Below are positions 13,601-24,029 of a stretch of 64,000 bases of DNA, in pieces. A model generated the notes under the pieces. That model had not been told where the DNA came from. It saw nothing but the letters and a program-made list of their open reading frames with translations, and did not search any database. Within the stretch, counting starts at the first letter, position 1. Every line of letters starts with the position of its first letter. Made by a program: the position numbers and the translations under genes. Source of the stretch: Ornithodoros turicata (lineage: Eukaryota > Arthropoda > Arachnida > Ixodida > Argasidae); contig NC_088205.1 in assembly GCF_037126465.1 (NCBI RefSeq), positions 32,099,482 to 32,163,481 on the forward strand, written 5' to 3'.

Positions 13601-13926
13601 CTGTAGTACAATCCCCAGCGCTGCACTGCGGTGACGGTCTAGTTTCGGAATGAAAAACATAACGTAATTAAGAATCGAACGGCAGGACACCTGTGAAACA
13701 CTGTTAGGATACATCAGTATACTGGCACCTTACAAAATTGTGTGATGACAAACAACGACCAATGCTTGCAGCGCAATAAATACTCACAATCTCTGTTGCC
13801 TCCCATTGTTTTCTATGGGCACACACAGCACTTTAGGGCCCACCAACATGGCGGCCCGAAGGCACGCCTCTCCCCCATGAGCCCCTCTCCCATGCGCGAT
13901 CCAGCCTTTATACATAGAGATCAGTG
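10700..13926. mobile_element. 3.2-kb DNA transposon inserted in the satellite (8-bp duplication)
   Basis: The ends are CACTGATCTC and its inverse GAGATCAGTG. Inverted similarity extends inward for about 40 bp (AAAGGCTGGAT is shared) and again at GGCCGCCAT. The satellite sequence ATTGTGAC is duplicated at 10692-10699 and 13927-13934; removing one copy restores a normal satellite unit. Eight-bp duplications occur in hAT and P elements; the CACTG terminus does not let me choose. Inside I see only exon-like pieces: a plus-strand frame ending in CAG|GTGAGT near 10881, a minus-strand frame at 12821-13136 with CxxC pairs, and a small minus-strand frame near 12242-12300. No complete transposase is recognisable. 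Confidence 0.88.
12821..13136 (-). CDS. candidate terminal exon inside the 10700 transposon
   Basis: The minus strand reads TTATTTGCAG and then an open frame of about 105 codons to a stop. It contains a C-x2-C-x2-C pattern (RLCHACYVEH) and a basic tail with QKSLTQYAF. An AG acceptor and a downstream AT-rich tail fit a last coding exon. It could belong to the transposon's own gene or to captured host sequence. I do not recognise the family, and no upstream exon could be joined with confidence. Confidence 0.3.
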
Positions 13927-15079
13927 ATTGTGACGGGGCTGTAGTCATGAAGGAAACGAAGAAAACGAAATATGACAGCGGCAGCGACGTTATTTGTTAC
14001 GTTTTCTGAAAAGCGACAATCCTGCATGGAAACATTAGGCCTATAGTGTCTTCTAAAAAGCACGTGCAAAACGAAACGCGCATACTACAGGGCTAGAGGG
14101 AAAACAGAAGAGGCGGAAGTTGTCGAAAACTGTGTTGATTGTGACGGCGCTGCAGTCATGAAGGAAACGAAGAAAACGAAATATGACAGCGGCAGCGACG
14201 TTATTTGTTACGTTTTCTGAAAAGCGACAATCCTGCATGGAAACATTAGGCCTATAGTGTCTTCTAAAAAGCACGTGCAAAACGAAACGCGCATACTACA
14301 GGGCTAGAGGGAAAACAGAAGAGGCGGAAGTTGTCGAAAACTGTGTTGATTGTGACGGCTGTGCAGTCATGTAGGAAACGAAGAAAGCGAAATATGACAG
14401 CGGTAGCGACGTTATTTGTTACGTTTTCTGAAAAGCGACAATCCTGCATGGAAACATTTGGCATACAGTGTCTTCTAAAAAGCACGTGCAAAACGAAACG
14501 CGCATACTACAGGGCTAGAGGGAAAACAGAAGAGGCGGAAGTTGTCGAAAACTGTGTTGATTGTGACGGCGCTGCAGTCATGAAGGAAACGAAGAAAACG
14601 AAATATGACAGCGGCAGCGACGTTATTTGTTACGTTTTCTGAAAAGCGACAATCCTGCATGGAAACATTAGGCCTATAGTGTCTTCTAAAAAGCACGTGC
14701 AAAACGAAACGCGCATACTACAGGGCTAGAGGGAAAACAGAAGAGGCGGAAGTTGTCGAAAACTGTGTTGATTGTGACGGCTGTGCAGTCATGTAGGAAA
14801 CGAAGAAAGCGAAATATGACAGCGGTAGCGACGTTATTTGTTACGTTTTCTGAAAAGCGACAATCCTGCATGGAAACATTTGGCATACAGTGTCTTCTAA
14901 AAAGCACGTGCAAAACGAAACACGCATACTACAGGGCTAGAGGGAAAACAGAAGAGGCGGAAGTTGTCGAAAACTGTGTTGATTGTGACGGCTGTGCAGT
15001 CATGTAGGAAACGAAGAAAGCGAAATATGACAGCGGTAGCGACGTTATTTGTTACGTTTTCTGAAAAGCGACAATCCTG
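13927..15079. repeat. satellite array, block 2 (about 5.5 units)
   Basis: This is the same 211-bp satellite, resuming exactly after the 8-bp duplication of the previous element. The order of unit variants (GGGGCTGTAG, then CCTATAG with GGCGCTGCAG, then GGCTGTGCAG with GTAGG, then TTTGGCATACAG) repeats the order at 4637-5270 in block 1. The block ends at TG (15078-15079), the target of the next element. Confidence 0.93.
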
Positions 15080-15689
15080 CCCAGCAAACCACCAACATCC
15101 AAAAGATATCCCAGAAAGGTCGGATATGTCACAGATATCACACCTGTCACATGGACGTCACATGGACATCCAAAATTTTACGTTCGTGAATGACTTTTTC
15201 TTTATGCCTCATAGACGTCCCATGGATATCCTTGATGTGACATTTCCGAATGTCGTGTTTTCAATGTCTCATAGACGTAACACGGTGGACGTACTTAAGT
15301 GTTTGCAAAATGTGACTAAAAAAGTTGCATTTTCATTTTTTTTTAGAATTCCGGCTTAATATATGCCATTCGAGTACTATCAGGGTTCCCGAGCGAACAA
15401 AAAACAACAACTAATTTTGGCTGAATTGGAACAGAAGAAAAAACAAAATTGTGTGCTTCTTCCTTTTTTTTTTTTTTTTTCAAGATATGTTTGCAGTACG
15501 GGCATTAAAGTGCCTTCAGAGGCTGTTTCAAAGTTGCAGCTAATCTGAGAAAGACAAACAGCACTTTTTGTATTTTTGCCACTGCTAGACGTACTGCAGT
15601 GACTTCCTCGCTGTTGTAGGATATCTGATGGCATTATTATTATAATCCTTTTATGTTCATCATTCCTTTTTGCTTCTTTTTCTTATTTT

Positions 15690-16325
15690 TGTTTCTCCCC
15701 CCAGATAAGCAAAGAAACATAATGATTGGTACTGTGCAAAGCCCTTGGTCATCATTTCATTTCCCATGCGAGAGACATCATTAATGTCTGCCAAGAAAGA
15801 CTGAGTGAGGAATGCCCAACCAGTTGTCGCATTTGAGGTCAGCGTATACCTCGCGAAGTGGGCCACGGTTAACATTTCATACAGCCTTATCTTACCTAAT
15901 GTGCCACAACTCGAGGAATCTGCGGGTACCCCACCTTTGTTCGCGACCCAGACTAAGTGCATTCATGTAGCTGAAGCTGTGGCTAGTTGTCCAACAATAA
16001 TCAGGCAATTTTGTCTTTGACCTTGTTGCATTTGTGGCACGTGATTTAGAGAGAACCACAAACTCGACAAGGTCAGAGACAAAATTTTTTTATCATTGTT
16101 GGACAACAGGTAACAGCTTCAACTACATGAATGAACTTAATTTGCGTCAGTGTTTGCGAACAAAGGTGGGGTCCCCGCACATTCAGAAAGATTAGACCCT
16201 ATGCAATGTTAAGCGTAGCCCACTTCCCGAGGTATACACTGACCTTAACTGAGGCAACTGGGCATTCCTCACTCTGTCTTTCTTGGCGGACACTGATGAT
16301 GTCCCCCCAGAAATTACATGTTTGA
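15690..16325. repeat. inverted pair of Penelope-tail-like fragments
   Basis: 15765-16018 on the minus strand and 16075-16320 on the plus strand are diverged copies of one sequence, meeting tail to tail. Both contain GAACAAAGGTGGGGT and CCCACTTC-CGAGGTATAC, and end near GATGATGTC. The same landmarks occur, more weakly, in the 3' tail of the Penelope-like element at 26320-27865. I infer that both are old fragments of Penelope terminal sequence. Confidence 0.55.
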
Positions 16326-16617
16326 GTAAATTACTTTGTGTTGTTCAGTTAAGTCGGTGTGTAAACCTTTTTTTTATAATAGTCATTTACTGTGATGTGA
16401 CGCAAGCACACACATTTGGAGGTTCCTGTTGTCTCTCTTGGTCTTCCTGGTCTTGATTTTGGAATAGGTTGTAGAGGCAAATAAGGCCTCTGGCAAGGAC
16501 AAGAACGGCAGTTGCTTATCACAGCCTGTGACTAAAGCATATGGATGTCGTGCTTCAGTTTAGTAAATTTAGTAAATAGGAAGGACCATGTTCCTAATGG
16601 TCGTCATGTGTGGCCAA

Positions 16618-18004
16618 CCCAGCCGAAAAAAAGGAAATGGTCCAGTTGGAATTTCTAATTGGTTCGAATGGGACCCAACAGGTCCCATGTCAAAACCTGT
16701 TGGATCGTTCAGTTCCAATTGGACTGTCCAGTTGGTAGTTGAGCACCAATTGGAAGGTCCATTTGGTTTCATGCACTCCAACTGGACACTCAATTGGACA
16801 TAATGGGTCCAATAGGTCGTTCTGATAGGGAACTCCAGTTCCATTTGGTCTCTCGGTCTCCAACTGGTCCGCCCAATTAGCAGACAATTAGCAACTGTTG
16901 GCCCAACTGGCAACTGATTCCAATGTAGAGTTGTAAAGTAAGTGATGTTACTCAGTATTCTCAATACAATTAGTCAGTGCATGTGTACCTAAACTATTAA
17001 TGCTATCAATAAGCAACAGTAATTTATTACAGCATATACAGTTTACAGTACAACAGTTTATACAGTATTTTATATTTTAAGGATTAGTTCGTCCCCCGGA
17101 GAGCGAGATTTTTCGATACAGCAGAAAATGCGTAAATTAGGTTTCATAGCCACAGCTGGATAGAATATAAAATGACAGCGCCAAAGAAAGTTCGTGGTTC
17201 TACATCGCACGAGTAAAGCTTTCGCTGTCTTCACTTCAGTTTGAAATCGAAACTTTGATGCTCTCATCGTCATGTCTGACGCAGCGCATCGGCATCACCC
17301 CAGAATCTGTTTGAACAAGTTTCCGTTGGCGTCGGTCGCGTCGATTGTGTAGCTCCGTGAATGAAGCGTTTCGTCTGGTTTTTCAAACTGTGTAAGAACG
17401 CGAACATAATTGTATCTGTGTCGTGAGCTGCTGTGTTATGCGTAGAATTTTCTCTTCGCACCCGTGCACCAGCTGAGTTACGAGAAAGGACAAGCGGCCC
17501 GTGTATGACAGTTGTGAATTTCCTGAACTCTCAAATCCGAACTAAGGTGGGTGATAGTAACTCGATAGATATGTATGTTTATCTGAACCTCCCTTGTGTG
17601 ATCACGTCCCACGTGTCATCGCCTTGCGCCAGATAGCTAATAGCTTTTTAATAAAAACCTGGTGTATTGTTTTCGTTTCGAAATGACCATTGTAAGGTAC
17701 TTTGTTCTGAGCAGTTCTAGTCAACAAGACTAGTCCCAACGTACAATAAACAAGTTGTTACCTCCTGCATATGTTCGTGTGTGATATTCACTGATGAAAC
17801 CGTAGCTGTAGCCCTATGTGGCAGACCCGGTAGGGCTACTTGTTTCCAATTGGAGACCCTACTGAGTTCACCTGGACCATTTGGAGGGACCAATTGATTT
17901 CAACTGGTTTCAGTCCAACGGGTGACAAAAACACAACTGGAATACGAATTGATTTGAATGCGAAAATGTCCAATTGGACCAATTCCTTTTTTTTTTCGAC
18001 TGGG
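16618..18004. mobile_element. 1.4-kb nested element with CCCAGYCGAAAAAAA ends
   Basis: The left end CCCAGCCGAAAAAAAGGAAA is matched by the inverse at 17984-18004, which ends TTTTCGACTGGG. A 2-bp AA repeat flanks it. Both subterminal zones (16630-16900 and 17840-17990) are packed with CCAATTGG, CCAACTGG and GGTCC words. The interior has no recognisable gene. Shared CCCAG ends, 2-bp duplication and palindromic subterminal words place it in the same group as its 3.7-kb host element. Confidence 0.75.
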
Positions 18005-18796
18005 AATCTCATGGACAGATAGAATTTGTTGTAATGCTTGCTTTTACTTAAACTGTATTGTGTTAAGAACTTCGTTTTACCATACCATGATACACTTTTC
18101 TACGCTGTACTGTGTACATTTTGCAATGCCGCACAGTAGTACATTTTGATACTGAGAAGTTTTGACATGCTCTTGTTCAGTAAAGTGTTACATTGCACTG
18201 TGATAAACATTACACTGCCATAAATTTAGTCATGTGAAACTGTGATAAAAACACTTGTGTAGTGTGTTGTGATATGTTTTTCTATGCTGCACGTGGTAAA
18301 CTTTGTAATGCCACAATCTGCAATACATTTTGCGATAAATTGTATACCATAGTCGTAAATAAACAAGATTATATACCTTACTAGAACACTTGAGATGTTG
18401 CTGGTTAGTATAGTGCATTGCCTCTGCAGAAGCTGCTATCATGGTGATGAAAACAAGTACAACATTAACACAATGCAGGGATTTAAACAACATCCTGGGA
18501 ACATCCTGCGGTGACATCTGTGCAACATCTCTGCAATGTCGAAAAATGTGGACAAATCAAGTCTCCTGGATGTACATGTGACATCTACAAGCTCTCTGAA
18601 ATAATCCCTGGGATATCCAAATATCTTGTGGTGACATCTGTGGGACGTTCCTCAAATGTGGAAAACCGTGGAACAAATTAAGTCTCCTGGACGTACATGT
18701 GACGTCTACAGGCTCTCTACGAAAATCCCTGGGATATCCAAACATCCAGGTTGGGATATTACCCGGACGTCACTTGTACATCTATGGTTTACTGGG

Positions 18797-21700
18797 TGCA
18801 TGGAAACATGCCTGCAGTGTCTTCTAAAAAGCACGTGCAAAACGAAACGCGCATACTACAGGGCTAGAGGGAAAACAGAAGAGGCGGAAGTTGTCGAAAA
18901 CTGTGTTGATTGTGACGGGGCTGTAGTCATGAAGGAAACGAAGAAAACGAAATATGACAGCGGCAGCGACGTTATTTGTTACGTTTTCTGAAAAGCGACA
19001 ATCCTGCATGGAAACATGCCTGCAGTGTCTTCTAAAAAGCACGTGCAAAACGAAACGCGCATACTACAGGGCTAGAGGGAAAACAGAAGAGGCGGAAGTT
19101 GTCGAAAACTGTGTTGATTGTGACGGCGCTGCAGTCATGAAGGAAACGAAGAAAGCGAAATATTCAGCGGTTGCGACGTTATTTGTTACGTTTTCTGAAA
19201 AGCGACAATCCTGCATGGAAACATTTGGCCTACAGTGTCTTCTAAAAAGCATGTACAAAACAAAACGTGCATACAACAGGGCTAGAGGGAAAACAGAAGA
19301 GGCGGAAGTTGTCGAAAACTGTGTTGATTGTGACGGCGCTGCAGTCATGAAGGAAACGAAGAAAGCGAAATATCACAGCGGCAGCGACGTTATTTGTTTC
19401 GTTTTCTGAAAAGCGAAATCCTGCATGGAAACATTTGGCCTACAGTGTGTACAGTGTCTTCTAAAAAGCACGTGCAAAACGAAACGCGCATACTACAGGG
19501 CTAGAGGGAAAACAGAAGAGGCGGAAGTTGTCGAAAACTGTGTTGATTGTGACGGCGCTGCAGTCATGTAGGAAACGAAGAAAGCGAAATATCACAGCGG
19601 CAGCGACGTTGTTTGTTACGTTTTCTGAAAAGCGATAATCCTGCATGGAAACATTTGGCCCGCAGTGTCTTCTAAAAAGCACGTGCAAAACGAAACGCGC
19701 ATACTACGGGGCTAGAGGGAAAACAGATGAGGCTGAAATTGTCGAAAACTGTGTTGATTGTGACGGCGCTGCAGTCATGTAGGAAACGAAGAAAGCGAAA
19801 TATCACAGCGGCAGCGACGTTATTTGTTTCGTTTTCTGAAAAGCGAAATCCTGCATGGAAACATTTGGCCTACAGTGTGTACAGTGTCTTCTAAAAAGCA
19901 CGTGCAAAACGAAACGCGCATACTACAGGGCTAGAGGGAAAACAGAAGAGGCGGAAGTTGTCGAAAACTGTGTTGATTGTGACGGCGCTGCAGTCATGTA
20001 GGAAACGAAGAAAGCGAAATATCACAGCGGCAGCGACGTTGTTTGTTACGTTTTCTGAAAAGCGATAATCCTGCATGGAAACATTTGGCCCGCAGTGTCT
20101 TCTAAAAAGCACGTGCAAAACGAAACGCGCATACTACGGGGCTAGAGGGAAAACAGAAGAGGCGGAAGTTGTCGAAAACTGTGTTGATTGTGACGGCGCT
20201 GCAGTCATGAAGGAAACGAAGAAAACGAAATATGACAGCAGCAGCGACGTTATTTGTTACGTTTTCTGAAAAGCGACAATCCTGCATGGAAACATTTGGC
20301 CTGCAGTGTCTTCTAAAAAGCACGTGCAAAACGAAACGCGCATACAACAGGGCTAGAGGGAAAACAGAAGAGGCGGAAGTTGTCGAAAACTGTGTTGATT
20401 GTGACGGCGCTGCAGTCATGAAGGAAACGAAGAAAACGAAATATGACAGCAGCAGCGACGTTATTTGTTACGTTTTCTGAAAAGCGACAATCCTGCATGG
20501 AAACATTTGGCCTGCAGTGTCTTCTAAAAAGCACGTGCAAAACGAAACGCGCATACTACAGGGCTAGAGGGAAAACAGAAGAGGCGGAAGTTGTCGAAAA
20601 CTGTGTTGAATGTGACGGCGCTGCAGTCATGAAGGAAACGAAGAAAACGAAATATGACAGCAGCAGCGACGTTATTTGTTACGTTTTCTGAAAAGCGACA
20701 ATCCTGCATGGAAACATTTGGCCTGCAGTGTCTTCTAAAAAGCACGTGCAAAACGAAACGCGCATACTACAGGGCTAGAGGGAAAACAGAAGAGGCGGAA
20801 GTTGTCGAAAACTGTGTTGAATGTGACGGCGCTGCAGTCATGTAGGAAACGAAGAAAACGAAATATGACAGCAGCAGCGACGTTATTTGTTACGTTTTCT
20901 GAAAAGCGACAATCCTGCATGGAAACATTTGGCCTGCAGTGTCTTCTAAAAAGCACGTGCAAAACGAAACGCGCATACTACAGGGCTAGAGGGAAAACAG
21001 AAGAGGCGGAAGTTGTCGAAAACTGTGTTGATTGTGACGGCGCTGCAGTCATGTAGGAAACGAAGAAAACGAAATATGACAGCAGCAGCGACGTTATTTG
21101 TTACGTTTTCTGAAAAGCGACAATCCTGCATGGAAACATTTGGCCTGCAGTGTCTTCTAAAAAGCACGTGCAAAACGAAACGCGCATACTACAGGGCTAG
21201 AGGGAAAACAGAAGAGGCGGAAGTTGTCGAAAACTGTGTTGAATGTGACGGCGCTGCAGTCATGAAGGAAACGAAGAAAACGAAATATGACAGCAGCAGC
21301 GACGTTATTTGTTACGTTTTCTGAAAAGCGACAATCCTGCATGGAAACATTTGGCCTGCAGTGTCTTCTAAAAAGCACGTGCAAAACGAAACGCGCATAC
21401 AACAGGGCTAGAGGGAAAACAGAAGAGGCGGAAGTTGTCGAAAACTGTGTTGATTGTGACGGCTGTGCAGTCATGTAGGAAACGAAGAAAGCGAAATATG
21501 ACAGCGGTAGCGACGTTATTTGTTACGTTTTCTGAAAAGCGACAATCCTGCATGGAAACATTTGGCCTGCAGTGTCTTCTAAAAAGCACGTGCAAAACGA
21601 AACGCGCATACTACAGGGCTAGAGGGAAAACAGAAGAGGCGGAAGTTGTCGAAAACTGTGTTGAATGTGACGGCGCTGCAGTCATGAAGGAAACGAAGAA

Positions 21701-23870
21701 AACGAAATATGACAGCAGCAGCGACGTTATTTGTTACGTTTTCTGAAAAGCGACAATCCTGCATGGAAACATTTGGCCTGCAGTGTCTTCTAAAAAGCAC
21801 GTGCAAAACGAAACGCGCATACTACAGGGCTAGAGGGAAAACAGAAAGGCGGAAGTTGTCGAAAACTGTGTTGATTGTGACGGCGCTGCAGTCATGTAGG
21901 AAACGAAGAAAACGAAATATGACAGCAGCAGCGACGTTATTTGTTACGTTTTCTGAAAAGCGACAATCCTGCATGGAAACATTTGGCCTGCAGTGTCTTC
22001 TAAAAAGCACGTGCAAAACGAAACGCGCATACTACAGGGCTAGAGGGAAAACAGAAGAGGCGGAAGTTGTCGAAAACTGTGTTGAATGTGACGGCGCTGC
22101 AGTCATGAAGGAAACGAAGAAAACGAAATATGACAGCAGCAGCGACGTTATTTGTTACGTTTTCTGAAAAGCGACAATCCTGCATGGAAACATTTGGCCT
22201 GCAGTGTCTTCTAAAAAGCACGTGCAAAACGAAACGCGCATACTACAGGGCTAGAGGGAAAACAGAAGAGGCGGAAGTTGTCGAAAACTGTGTTGAATGT
22301 GACGGCGCTGCAGTCATGAAGGAAACGAAGAAAACGAAATATGACAGCAGCAGCGACGTTATTTGTTACGTTTTCTGAAAAGCGACAATCCTGCATGGAA
22401 ACATTTGGCCTGCAGTGTCTTCTAAAAAGCACGTGCAAAACGAAACGCGCATACTACAGGGCTAGAGGGAAAACAGAAGAGGCGGAAGTTGTCGAAAACT
22501 GTGTTGATTGTGACGGCTGTGCAGTCATGTAGGAAACGAAGAAAGCGAAATATGACAGCGGTAGCGACGTTATTTGTTACGTTTTCTGAAAAGCGACAAT
22601 CCTGCATGGAAACATTTGGCCTGCAGTGTCTTCTAAAAAGCACGTGCAAAACAAAACGCGCATACTACAGGGCTAGAGGGAAAACAGAAGAGGCGGAAGT
22701 TGTCGAAAACTGTGTTGAATGTGACGGCGCTGCAGTCATGAAGGAAACGAAGAAAACGAAATATGACAGCAGCAGCGACGTTATTTGTTACGTTTTCTGA
22801 AAAGCGACAATCCTGCATGGAAACATTTGGCCTGCAGTGTTTTCTAAAAAGCACGTGCAAAACAAAACGCGCATACTACAGGGCTAGAGGGAAAACAGAA
22901 GAGGCGGAAGTTGTCGAAAACTGTGTTGAATGTGACGGCGCTGCAGTCATGAAGGAAACGAAGAAAACGAAATATGACAGCAGCAGCGACGTTATTTGTT
23001 ACGTTTTCTGAAAAGCGACAATCCTGCATGGAAACATTTGGCCTGCAGTGTCTTCTAAAAAGCACGTGCAAAACGAAACGCGCATACTACAGGGCTAGAG
23101 GGAAAACAGAAGAGGCGGAAGTTGTCGAAAACTGTGTTGATTGTGACGGCGCTGCAGTCATGTAGGAAACGAAGAAAACGAAATATGACAGCAGCAGCGA
23201 CGTTATTTGTTACGTTTTCTGAAAAGCGACAATCCTGCATGGAAACATTTGGCCTGCAGTGTCTTCTAAAAAGCACGTGCAAAACGAAACGCGCATACTA
23301 CAGGGCTAGAGGGAAAACAGAAGAGGCGGAAGTTGTCGAAAACTGTGTTGAATGTGACGGCGCTGCAGTCATGAAGGAAACGAAGAAAACGAAATATGAC
23401 AGCAGCAGCGACGTTATTTGTTACGTTTTCTGAAAAGCGACAATCCTGCATGGAAACATTTGGCCTGCAGTGTCTTCTAAAAAGCACGTGCAAAACGAAA
23501 TGCTCATACTACAGGGCTAGAGGGAAAACAGAAGAGGCGGAAGTTGTCGAAAACTGTGTGGATTGTGACGGCGCTGCAGTCATGTAGGAAACGAAGAAAG
23601 CGAAATAGGCGAAATATGACAGCGGTAGCGACGTTATTTGTTTTCTGAAAAGCGACAAACCTGCATGGAAACATTTGGCCTGCAGTGCACTGCAGTGTCT
23701 TCTAAAAAGCACGTGCAAAACGTAACGCGCATACTACAGGGCTAGAGGAAAAACAGAAGAGGCGGAAGTTGTCGAAAACTGTGTTGATTGTGACGGCGCT
23801 GCAGTCATCTAGGAAAGGAAGAAAGCGAAATATGACAGCAGCAGCGACGTTATTTTATAGCTCACCATAG
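18797..23870. repeat. satellite array, block 3 (about 24 units)
   Basis: The array resumes at TGCATGGAAAC after the 3.7-kb insertion. 18797-19331 repeats the order and bases of the end of block 1 (10170-10699), including the rare TTCAGCGGTTGCG and AAGCATGTACAAAAC variants. 19391-20250 holds a duplicated dimer of about 430 bp marked by TACAGTGTGTACAGTG. The rest is 211-bp units, mostly with GACAGCAGCAGCGAC. The last units (23490-23870) are increasingly diverged and rearranged, the usual sign of an array edge. The ITFG2 start codon follows about 60 bp later. Confidence 0.93.
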
Positions 23871-23933
23871 TTATTTGTTACGTTTTGTCTCAGTCAAGTT
23901 GGAGTCTGCGTTGCGTTATCCATCTACTTTATC
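23871..23933 (+). promoter_or_regulatory. ITFG2 5' region at the satellite border
   Basis: Only about 60 bp separate recognisable satellite from the ITFG2 ATG. They still contain TTATTTGTTACGTTTT, a word present in every satellite unit. The promoter must therefore be compressed into this stretch, lie within the satellite, or lie beyond it with an untranslated first exon. No TATA box is evident. The transcription start cannot be placed from sequence alone. Confidence 0.4.
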
Positions 23934-24029
23934 ATGCGTGCTGTGTCGTTCTTGGATAAAATAGAATACGAATTCGTCGGGAATATTTTACAAGATGCCA
24001 TTTGTTTAGGAGATGTTGACAACGACGAG
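23934..24029 (+). CDS. ITFG2: ITFG2 exon 1
   Basis: 32 codons starting MRAVSFLDK and ending GDVDNDE, with donor GAG|GTGCAT. Phase 0. It matches the N-terminal strand and first FG-GAP-like loop of vertebrate ITFG2. Confidence 0.88.

Larger units (their letters stand above)
15080..18796. mobile_element. 3.7-kb element with CCCAGCAAACC ends, inserted in the satellite
   Basis: The left end CCCAGCAAACCA and the right end TGGTTTACTGGG are inverted copies with one mismatch. A 2-bp TG duplication flanks them, and removing the element restores the satellite unit (AATCCTG joined to CATGG). Both subterminal regions (15100-15300 and 18480-18790) carry many GATATCC, GGACGTC and ACATGTGAC-type words. Dense subterminal repeats and a 2-3-bp duplication recall CACTA/EnSpm elements, but the CCCAG terminus is not the usual one. 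No transposase is visible; the interior holds a nested element and Penelope-tail fragments. Confidence 0.8.

Noticed and set aside
16569..16964. 131-codon minus-strand frame rich in W, N and T
   Set aside because: Its composition comes from the repeated CCAATTGG words in the subterminal zone, not from coding selection.
4284..23870. CRISPR-like array because of regular repetition
   Set aside because: The whole 208-211-bp unit repeats without unique spacers, and the genome is animal.
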